33,365 nucleotides of DNA from Opitutales bacterium (lineage in GTDB: Bacteria > Verrucomicrobiota > Verrucomicrobiia > Opitutales > JAFGAQ01): contig JAKSBQ010000157.1 in NCBI GenBank assembly GCA_022361075.1, positions 1 to 33,365 of the forward strand, read 5' to 3'. The notes beneath the pieces were generated by a model. That model did not search any database and was not told the origin of the DNA. It saw only the letters and a program-made list of their open reading frames with translations. Position numbers and translations under genes: made by a program. Positions 16,859-23,808 of this stretch are shown piece after piece (position 1 is the stretch's first letter; each line of letters begins with the position of its first letter).

Positions 16859-18429
16859 TGAGACATCTGAATCCCCTTTTTGCTACAGCAGCCATTTTGT
16901 TGCTGGCACTAACTACTCAGGCTTCGGAGGAAAAGCCTAACTTCCTATTCATCGCGATCGATGATTTGAATGACTTTGCGGGCTTTTCTTCAGAAGAACC
17001 AGGCAACTTTTTGCAGATCGTTTATCCCGACCCCAAGGTACGGAAAGAAGTAGTTGAGCGCCTGACTCCCAATCTGAATCGATTGGCTGAGTATTCTGCG
17101 CCGTTTGTAAGGTCATACTGCGCTTCAGCATTGTGCGGTCCGTCTCGCACGTCATTGATGACAGGTGTGGCCCCGCATGTTTCGGGGTATTACCTTCACA
17201 GCAGACACTTCCGCACTTACGACACTTTGAAAGACGTCGTCACTCTGCCTCAACACCTGAGAGAAAATGGTTACTTCACCGCCGGAGCAGGAAAGATCTT
17301 CCACAAGGCCATAGGCAATGCGAACGGACCTTTAGAAAATGATTGGTCGGACGCCAAATACTCGTGGAATGTCTGGGTAAACCACGGACAGGGAGCCGGA
17401 GGTAAACCTGGCAAATACGCTCCACCTGAAGGAGGAAATATGCAATTTGGTCGGGGCACTCAGCCGAAGGAAGAAACAGGTGATTGGAAAACCGCCGACT
17501 TCATCGCAACGATCCTCGAAAAAGGATCCGCTCAGGTCGACGAACGTCGAACCAACATTGGACCTGACACGATTACCCTACCAGAGAACCGACCGTTTTT
17601 CCTGGCGGGCGGAATTTTCAGGCCTCACCTCCCCTTCTACGCTCCGCCCGAATTCTTTGATCTTTTTCCTGTCAATGAAATGTCAGGGCTGAATCGTGAA
17701 TCACTAAACGACATTTTAAATGACCTCACCGACCTTCCGAAAGGAGCTGAGCGTTTCACTGATCTATCGAAGAAAGGAAAATTCTACCACGTCATGGCCC
17801 ATGCCCGTTCCGTGAGCGGAGCGGAAGGTGAAATAGAGGGCTGGAGAGCCATGGTTCAAGCGTACCTTGCCTGCGTAGCGTTTGCCGATGACTGCTTAGG
17901 ACGAATTATCGAGGGCTACGAGAATTCGCCTCATCGCAACAATACAGTGCTTGTGATGTGGAGTGACCACGGTTACCACCTCGGCCCCAAATACCACGTG
18001 GCCAAACAAGCCGTCTGGGAAAAAGCGAACCGCACCCTTCTCCTTTTTTATGATCCACGACAGCAGGACCAAACTGCAGGGGTGTTACGGCGACAACTCG
18101 CAAGCCTGAATGATCTTTATCCCACCATCTCCGAATATGCCGGTCTCAAAACTCCGGATCACGTCGTGGGTAAGAGTCTCCTTCCGGTGATTGAGAACGC
18201 AAATGCTCCGGCGACAAGAGAAGAGTTTGTTTTCACCTACATGCAGGGTAATCACTGCTTAAGAACTGAGGATTACGCCTATATTCGATACAAGGACGGT
18301 TCACAAGAACTCTATGATATGCATGCAGATCCGCGGCAACTCATAAACCTTGCCATCAATCCTGAAAACGACGAGCTCTTGAAATCATTAAATTCACGCC
18401 TTGAAAATTGGCTAAAAAATCCCTTTTAA
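16858..18429 (+). CDS. Exported family-S1 sulfatase, second iduronate-2-sulfatase-like enzyme
   Basis: 523 residues with a signal peptide (1-22, ALTTQA). Metal Asp35-Asp36 (IAIDDLNDF), modification motif C-G-P-S-R with Cys93 as formylglycine precursor, GGIFRPHLPFYAPPEF, and MWSDHGYHLGPKYHVAKQAVWEKANRT. It is the same broad subgroup as the enzyme at 11899 but longer. The extra length includes an insert at about 45-68 (SSEEPGNFLQIVYPDPKVRKEV) between the first metal motif and the modification motif. Its ATG shares a base with the preceding stop codon and it ends 2 bp before the next start, so it is translationally coupled on both sides. Substrate unknown. Confidence 0.9.
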   Translation: MRHLNPLFATAAILLLALTTQASEEKPNFLFIAIDDLNDFAGFSSEEPGNFLQIVYPDPKVRKEVVERLTPNLNRLAEYSAPFVRSYCASALCGPSRTSLMTGVAPHVSGYYLHSRHFRTYDTLKDVVTLPQHLRENGYFTAGAGKIFHKAIGNANGPLENDWSDAKYSWNVWVNHGQGAGGKPGKYAPPEGGNMQFGRGTQPKEETGDWKTADFIATILEKGSAQVDERRTNIGPDTITLPENRPFFLAGGIFRPHLPFYAPPEFFDLFPVNEMSGLNRESLNDILNDLTDLPKGAERFTDLSKKGKFYHVMAHARSVSGAEGEIEGWRAMVQAYLACVAFADDCLGRIIEGYENSPHRNNTVLVMWSDHGYHLGPKYHVAKQAVWEKANRTLLLFYDPRQQDQTAGVLRRQLASLNDLYPTISEYAGLKTPDHVVGKSLLPVIENANAPATREEFVFTYMQGNHCLRTEDYAYIRYKDGSQELYDMHADPRQLINLAINPENDELLKSLNSRLENWLKNPF

Positions 18430-18431
18430 AA

Positions 18432-19952
18432 ATGAAAGTTATCACCCCCCCCATTTTTCTCTTTTTAGCAATCACTGCATCACTAGTCGGTGAAGTGCAT
18501 GTGTATGAATACCCGGAAGTCATTGTCGAAGGTGACCTGGGTGTGAACAAACGATCGGATCTCTACACGGTGGAAGTCAATCAAGACGGTAATTGGCAAA
18601 CCGCCTATGTCATGTATGACAAAAATCAGGAATGGCATCATCGGTCATTGAAGGCCAATCCTGATCATCACTGGACTAATTTCTCATTTTCGGGGAAGGT
18701 AAAAGTTAAGGTCTCGAAGCTCCGAAACGGCATTGTCGAAGCTTGCACCATCTATCCGCGAAGAAAGGCTGTTGAAGCTAAAATTGTCGATGGCAGTGCG
18801 GAATTTGAAATCGATGAAGAGCAATTGCCTTTGCAAATCTGGGTCGATGTAGATGGTCCGGAAAAAGATGTGTTGCTCATATTCGCGGATCCAATCGAAC
18901 AAAATGTTCCCCAAACTGAAGATGAGCATACGATCGTGGTACACACTTCTGATTCCGTTGAGACTGTTCGCCAGAAATTACAGGGGTCTGCCAAAACCAT
19001 CATTTTTGACAAAGGGATTCATCGCTGGGGAGACGCCACAGACAACACGTATGCAGGCTATAAGTTACCAGTTTTAGATCACAAAGAAATCTACATCCCC
19101 GGTGGTGCTTACATCATCGGATCTTTCGATGCAACGGGTCCAGAGGGCGATTGGCATATTCACGGCCGCGGAGTGATTTCTGCTTGTGGAAAAGAGCGGC
19201 TACCATCTGCGAAGGCCATTCCATGGTCACTGATATACTCTCGCCACACGGAAGCCCGAGGGCAAATTATTGATGGGATCGTTTCAATCTGCCCACCGCA
19301 TTTTAACCTAACATTGCGCGGAGAATGCGTTATCAAAAATGTCAAAATGTTCGGATGGTGGCATCAAACCGATGGTGTGATCACCGGTAATAACTCACAG
19401 GTGCTTAACTGCTTCTACAAGGTGATGGACGATTTTATCAAAGTCTATCGGGAAAACTGTTACTTTGAAAACAACACCATGTTTCATGGTCACAACGGAG
19501 CACCGTTTCAGTTTGCCTGGAGTAATCAACACGGGGACAACAATTTGATGAAAGACACTTACATCATTCACAGTCATCAAAAAAAGGCAGTGAAAGAGAT
19601 AAACAACACCACTCTCATCAATGTCCGCAAAGGCAAAACTGACGCAGTCTCCGAGAACAATACGTGGGATGGAATCTACATCGACAACGGTTGCAACGGA
19701 TTTCTGGGGATGAATGGCAACGGGGGCATCTTTCGGAATTTCACCATCAAGAACGTTGTGCTGAACTCCGGAATGAAAGACAAACCTCAGTTTTCACGTT
19801 CCTACATGGTTGATGGAACTTTCGAAAACATCGTCATTAAAAACATGATAGTTGACGGACATCGCATCACTGGAACCCATCCAACAGAAGACCGACCAGA
19901 AGAAGGCAAACTCTGGGTTGAAGGCGATACGAGTGCACTTGTATTTAAGTAG
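18432..19952 (+). CDS. Exported beta-helix polysaccharide hydrolase, GH28/GH49 (clan GH-N) type
   Basis: 506 residues from the ATG at 18432. An in-frame TTG at 18408 lies inside the sulfatase gene and is rejected because the ATG gives a normal signal peptide. Residues about 20-165 form a beta-rich N-terminal domain like the one in front of GH49 dextranase helices. From about 165 (HTIVVHTSDSVETVRQKLQGSAKTIIFDKGIH) a right-handed parallel beta-helix follows with many short N/G-rich turns. The candidate catalytic acids are Asp314 (WWHQTDGV) and Asp333-Asp334 (KVMDDFIKVY), spaced 19-20 residues as in the Asp triad of clan GH-N. Last gene of the operon. Whether it is GH28, GH49 or a new neighbour family needs profile comparison. 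Confidence 0.75.
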   Translation: MKVITPPIFLFLAITASLVGEVHVYEYPEVIVEGDLGVNKRSDLYTVEVNQDGNWQTAYVMYDKNQEWHHRSLKANPDHHWTNFSFSGKVKVKVSKLRNGIVEACTIYPRRKAVEAKIVDGSAEFEIDEEQLPLQIWVDVDGPEKDVLLIFADPIEQNVPQTEDEHTIVVHTSDSVETVRQKLQGSAKTIIFDKGIHRWGDATDNTYAGYKLPVLDHKEIYIPGGAYIIGSFDATGPEGDWHIHGRGVISACGKERLPSAKAIPWSLIYSRHTEARGQIIDGIVSICPPHFNLTLRGECVIKNVKMFGWWHQTDGVITGNNSQVLNCFYKVMDDFIKVYRENCYFENNTMFHGHNGAPFQFAWSNQHGDNNLMKDTYIIHSHQKKAVKEINNTTLINVRKGKTDAVSENNTWDGIYIDNGCNGFLGMNGNGGIFRNFTIKNVVLNSGMKDKPQFSRSYMVDGTFENIVIKNMIVDGHRITGTHPTEDRPEEGKLWVEGDTSALVFK

Positions 19953-19980
19953 TCGTGAAAACAAAGTGACTCCCAATCAA

Positions 19981-20004
19981 AGTGTAACGGCTGTTGTTAC
20001 CACT
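19981..20004 (+). other. Weak stem-loop after the saccharide operon
   Basis: AGTGTAAC (19981-19988) can pair with GTTACCACT (19996-20004) with one bulged base and a 7-nt loop, 28 bp after the beta-helix gene stop. There is no T-run, so termination is only a possibility. Confidence 0.25.
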
Positions 20005-20014
20005 CATTCATTGA

Positions 20015-20695
20015 ATGAAATCCGATTACTATATCGATCTCTCAAAAATCAGTCTGAATGAATTTCAAAATCGCCTGGAGGAGGGACCTATTCTGCCAAG
20101 CCGCACTATACTTGGAGAAAACATTCAGGAAAATTTCGAAATCCTCAGATCTGGCGGAGTCAAAAATCTATTAGACATTGAATACTTACTAAAAAGTAAA
20201 AAGAAAGTTGGAAACTTTAGCGAAAAAAGCGGAGTTTCTGTTGAATATCTGACAATTCTACGGCGAGAAGTGGGCAGCTATATTTCGAAGCCATTTCCAC
20301 TTTCAAAGATACCTGATTTGGAACCCGCACACGTTGAAAAACTGGCCCAACACAAAATCCGAACCACCTTAGACCTCTTTGAACGCGGAAAAAATCCCGA
20401 TTCTCGGAAAACTCTCTCAAAAGACACTCGTGTGCCGCCCGACGTTCTTCTGGAAATGATAAAACTCTCGGATCTCGCGAGAATAAACGGTGTCGGACCC
20501 ATCTTTGCTCGCACATGGTATCTATCAGGAGTGGATACCGTAAAAAAAGTTGCCTCAACGAATCCTGAAATCATTCTCCAAAAGCTCTTCACGATCTACA
20601 AGGAACAAGGATTTAGTAAGATCGACTTCGTCAAGCGGGACATCGAATGGTGTGTCAAAACTGCAAAATTACTAGCGAAGGTTATCCTTTATTGA
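20015..20695 (+). CDS. Helix-hairpin-helix protein, DUF4332-like
   Basis: 226 residues, no signal peptide, probably cytoplasmic. It contains helix-hairpin-helix-type repeats: a first unit around 47-85 (GGVKNLLDIEYLLKSKKK...SGVSVEYLTILRREV) and a second around 109-150 (HKIRTTLDLFERGKN...TRVPPDVLLEMIKLSDL) with the same order of elements. A clear LARINGVGPIFARTWYLSGVDTVKKVA hairpin follows at about 152-178, typical of DUF4332. Such domains bind DNA non-specifically or proteins; the role is unknown. It is 62 bp downstream of the beta-helix hydrolase, but its function does not fit glycan breakdown, so operon membership is uncertain. Confidence 0.8.
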   Translation: MKSDYYIDLSKISLNEFQNRLEEGPILPSRTILGENIQENFEILRSGGVKNLLDIEYLLKSKKKVGNFSEKSGVSVEYLTILRREVGSYISKPFPLSKIPDLEPAHVEKLAQHKIRTTLDLFERGKNPDSRKTLSKDTRVPPDVLLEMIKLSDLARINGVGPIFARTWYLSGVDTVKKVASTNPEIILQKLFTIYKEQGFSKIDFVKRDIEWCVKTAKLLAKVILY

Positions 20696-20841
20696 ACAAA
20701 AACGGTTGTGTAGCTTAAGCTTACCTCCCGAATTCTGGAGCGACCAACCCACGGTTTGACTCTCTCGCCATGGCAACCATGCTCCAAAAGATTCTCTCGT
20801 TCAGGAAGTTCTCCCAAAATGGAACTCCGCATTTTAAATCT

Positions 20842-21354
20842 ATGAATTCGAGAAAAATCATTTTGCTCATCCTTCTCAGTTCGATCGTAGCAATAAACCT
20901 TTCTGCCCAAAGCATTAGCCTCGGCCCTATCATCCGCATGGACGTTAAGGGATAAGGACTACAGGATTAAGGCTCTTCCCGAGGCTGATATTGAAGAGGA
21001 CAGCATCTGTCTCTGGGACGGTGATGAAATCCTCACTTTTTCCATGCCGGAACAGGAGGAACATGACGGAACTCTCGAGGAGTATCGAAGGGCATTTGTC
21101 TATCAATTGGGCAAAATTGGTGGAAGCGAAATTGATCTGGATTTTCGAAAGACTTTCACATCCCAAGCGGACTGAATATCCATGCCTACACGATCGACTT
21201 TCTGATGAATGGTGAACCTTCCGTCCAGTTAATCTGCATGATCCAACTGAAAGGATGGGTGCATTTCACGACTTTTCCCCTTATGGATTCATCCACAATC
21301 GCCGAAATCAGCGTCAGAACCGACACGATCATAATCACGGCGAAGAAAAATTAG
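20842..21354 (+). pseudogene. Exported hypothetical protein gene with two compensating frameshifts
   Basis: The ATG at 20842 begins a convincing signal peptide (MNSRKIILLILLSSIVAINLSAQ) but the frame stops at 20953-20955. The +1 frame is open from 20951 (DKDYRIKALPEADIEEDS...) to a stop at 21173-21175. The original frame is open again from about 21166 (SGLNIHAYTIDFLMNGEP...) to a TAG at 21352-21354. The first and third parts share a frame (513 bp, 171 codons). One base gained near GGG at 20948-20951 and one lost near CCC at 21162-21164 would therefore restore a single protein of about 170 residues. Either the gene is decaying or the assembly has two homopolymer errors. I do not recognise the family. 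Confidence 0.6.
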
Positions 21355-21366
21355 TTCTAGATCGAT

Positions 21367-22095
21367 CTAATAATCCTTCTGGAAGGCCTTGAGATTCTCG
21401 ACTGCGAGCTCTTTTGCCTTTTCAGCATCCTGAGCTTCGATCGCTTTAAGCACGTTGTCGTGATTTTCCACGATGGTACTGCGCTGGTCTTCCTGTTCAG
21501 CGTGTTTGACCAGAATCGGCTGCATCTGATCACTGATCACTGTGTGCATTTGCTGGAGAAACAAGTTGTTCGCGGCCACCGCAATGATCTTGTGGAATTC
21601 CCAGTCCAGCTGAGAAAACCCTTCAACAGTCGCATTCACCTCGCGTGTTCTGTCCACGTTTTTCCTCAAGGCTTCCAGATGCTCAGCTGTCCTGCGCTTT
21701 GCAGCGAGTGCGGCGAGCTCACCTTCGAGAATGATTCGAGACTCCAGAAGATCTTCTTGTTTCTTGCTGGGCGAATGCAGATGAAATGGGAGGAAAACGT
21801 TGCGAAGCGAGTTGGAATCCATCTGCTCGGTAATAATTGATCCCTTGCCTCGGATCACGTTGATGATTCCCAACGCACTGAGTCGAGCGAGACCTTCACG
21901 AAGAGCAAATCGGCTGACACCGAGCTGTTTCTGAAGCATCTTTTCACTGGGCAGCAGATCTCCGGGCTTGAGTTCACCTGCTTTGATGCGATCCGTTATA
22001 AAATTCACTACCGCTTCCGAAGTGGAGACCACCCCGAGTTGACGGGCGCGTAGATTGGGAAAGCTGCTATCCGCATTAAAATCCGATTCGACCAT
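21367..22095 (-). CDS. FadR-family (GntR superfamily) transcriptional regulator
   Basis: 242 residues: a GntR winged helix (about 22-95, with GDLLPSEKMLQKQLGVSRFALREGLARLSALGIINVIRGKGSII) and a C-terminal FCD effector domain (about 112-235). In the FCD domain, Asp164, His168 and His212 match metal or effector ligands of the family, while the position that usually holds the last His appears to be Asn234 (AVENL), a tentative reading. FCD regulators typically sense carboxylates or sugar acids, which fits the neighbouring symporter, TRAP carrier and acid-sugar kinase. It starts 14 bp after the symporter stop and is thus the second gene of an SSS-regulator operon. A candidate operator lies upstream of the TonB-dependent receptor. 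Confidence 0.9.
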   Translation of the reverse strand: MVESDFNADSSFPNLRARQLGVVSTSEAVVNFITDRIKAGELKPGDLLPSEKMLQKQLGVSRFALREGLARLSALGIINVIRGKGSIITEQMDSNSLRNVFLPFHLHSPSKKQEDLLESRIILEGELAALAAKRRTAEHLEALRKNVDRTREVNATVEGFSQLDWEFHKIIAVAANNLFLQQMHTVISDQMQPILVKHAEQEDQRSTIVENHDNVLKAIEAQDAEKAKELAVENLKAFQKDY

Positions 22096-22109
22096 ATCGC
22101 TTGAAATAA

Positions 22110-23684
22110 CTAATTCTGAAAATCATCAACCTTCCGATTCAAACGAAACACGAGGTTTTCGCAGTCCTCAGGTCGATATCCGCCAAAAGCTAAACTGACC
22201 ACATACCCCACTGCAAACACAATTATTTGCCCAAAAATTCCGATCAGAATCGTATTCATCGAAAAATTCAGGACTCCGATGTCGACAAAAGGGGTCTCCC
22301 CCGATGTTCCGATTCCCCAAAGCGTAAACATCACACAACTCAAAATCCCAACATAAGCACCGGTCCTGGTCGCTCGTTTGGTAAGGAATCCGAGTAGAAA
22401 AAGTCCCAGAGTTCCCGATGAAATGATGGTCGCAATGACAAGCGCCTTGGTGGCTATCGGTTCGGAGTTTTCTCGAGGGATCATAGCGACAGCAATCAGC
22501 GCAGCCAGAAGTCCGGTGATGAGCACCGTTAGACGACCCGCCATTAGACGGACACGGTCCGAGTAATTTGGAAAAAACCACTGAAAGTAGTCTTTGTTGA
22601 TAACAGTGGCGATGCTGTTAAGATCCGAGCTGATTGAAGACATCGAAGCCGCGAGAATTGCGGCAAGTATCAAACCGACCACTCCCGTCGGTAGAAAATT
22701 GGAAATGAAGTGAGGAAAAATCTCATCGCGAACCGAAGGCGCCACCGCATGGGTAAGTTCATAGAACCCGTAGAGGCATGCACCCACCAGGTTAAAGCCC
22801 ACTAGAATCGGAACGGATAAAGCCGCTCCTACGAGAGTCGCCTTCCGAGCTTCATGGTCCGAACGTGCGATTAGGTAGCGTTGCACCATATTCTGGTCGC
22901 AAATGTATTTCCGACTCCAGATGATCGCCATCGCCGCCATAAACATCCACATCGTGCGATCTTCGGTATCAAACAAACTTGAGAAACTGATCTCCGCCGA
23001 ACCAAAGCTAAATTTTCCCGCACTCCAGGCCTCTTTCACAACTGCAAAAGGTTCACCTGCTTCGGGTGAGAAAAGCAAGATACCCAAAATCAACGCTCCA
23101 CCGCCCATCAGAATGATTCCCTGCACAACATCAGTCCAAACTACTGCCTGGATCCCCCCAATCATTGTATAAATGATGATAAAGATCCCAGTGAACAAAA
23201 TGACGGGAAGAATCGCCCAGCCTGTGATGACGTTTACGACAACCGCCGTCGTCACAAGAGTCACCCCCGTGTCAAACGTGCGATCAATAAGAAAGCCGCC
23301 TGACGTGTAAACCCGACCCCCGAAACCAAATCGTTTACCGATGTACTCGTAAGCACTCAACCCCACTACCCTGCGGTAAAAAGGGACCACGAAAAACGCC
23401 ACAAGCACCAGCACAATTGGCAATACCAAAAAACCAGGAACGAGGATCATGCTTTTTTGGAATACCACTCCAGGGTGCGCCACCAGTGTGTTGCTGCTGA
23501 TGAGCGTCGCCATCAGCGTGAAGGCCACGGCCCATTGCGGGACCCCTCGATTGGCGATGAAGTAATCAGCGGTTGACTTCTTCGAACGTATCGAGATCCA
23601 GATGCCGATTCCAGCAATCACGATGAGGTAGATTGCGATGATGGCGTAATCAATAATGGAGAGACCCTGTACAGATTCAGTCAT
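22110..23684 (-). CDS. Sodium:solute symporter (SSS family)
   Basis: 524 residues with about 13 membrane helices. The beginning (LSIIDYAIIAIYLIVIAGIGIWISIRSKKSTADYFIANRGVPQW) and ATLISSNTLVAHPG in the first repeat are typical of the SSS family, as is the long helix DLNSIATVINKDY. It would import a sugar, sugar acid or other organic solute with Na+. It is the first gene of a two-gene operon with the FadR-type regulator and is separated from the upstream receptor gene by a strong terminator. In Verrucomicrobia and Planctomycetes such symporters often sit in sugar-degradation clusters (family knowledge). Substrate not predictable. Confidence 0.9.
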   Translation of the reverse strand: MTESVQGLSIIDYAIIAIYLIVIAGIGIWISIRSKKSTADYFIANRGVPQWAVAFTLMATLISSNTLVAHPGVVFQKSMILVPGFLVLPIVLVLVAFFVVPFYRRVVGLSAYEYIGKRFGFGGRVYTSGGFLIDRTFDTGVTLVTTAVVVNVITGWAILPVILFTGIFIIIYTMIGGIQAVVWTDVVQGIILMGGGALILGILLFSPEAGEPFAVVKEAWSAGKFSFGSAEISFSSLFDTEDRTMWMFMAAMAIIWSRKYICDQNMVQRYLIARSDHEARKATLVGAALSVPILVGFNLVGACLYGFYELTHAVAPSVRDEIFPHFISNFLPTGVVGLILAAILAASMSSISSDLNSIATVINKDYFQWFFPNYSDRVRLMAGRLTVLITGLLAALIAVAMIPRENSEPIATKALVIATIISSGTLGLFLLGFLTKRATRTGAYVGILSCVMFTLWGIGTSGETPFVDIGVLNFSMNTILIGIFGQIIVFAVGYVVSLAFGGYRPEDCENLVFRLNRKVDDFQN

Positions 23685-23719
23685 TTATATCTATGAGGAG
23701 AGATTTGGTAAGCAGATAC

Positions 23720-23750
23720 AAAAAGTGCCGGACTGTTGCCCGTCCGGCAC
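23720..23750 (-). terminator. Rho-independent terminator after the TonB-dependent receptor gene
   Basis: A perfect 9-bp GC-rich stem, GTGCCGGAC (23725-23733) and GTCCGGCAC (23742-23750) with an 8-nt loop, is followed on the minus strand by TTTTTG (23724 downwards). It ends the receptor message about 35 bp before the symporter start, so the symporter needs its own promoter or partial read-through. Confidence 0.85.
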
Positions 23751-23808
23751 ATTGGGGGGTATTTGATTTCAACTACTAAGCAAAAACACTACAATTTCTC
23801 AAATTAAC

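Noticed and set aside
18408-18431. Upstream TTG start for the beta-helix hydrolase
   Set aside because: It lies inside the preceding sulfatase gene and pushes the signal peptide inward; ATG at 18432 fits better.
11899-19952. Interpretation of the sulfatase operon as a Bacteroidetes-type polysaccharide utilisation locus
   Set aside because: No SusC/SusD pair or hybrid sensor/ECF pair is present; the only TonB-dependent receptor is about 4 kb further on, on the opposite strand and in a different transcription unit.
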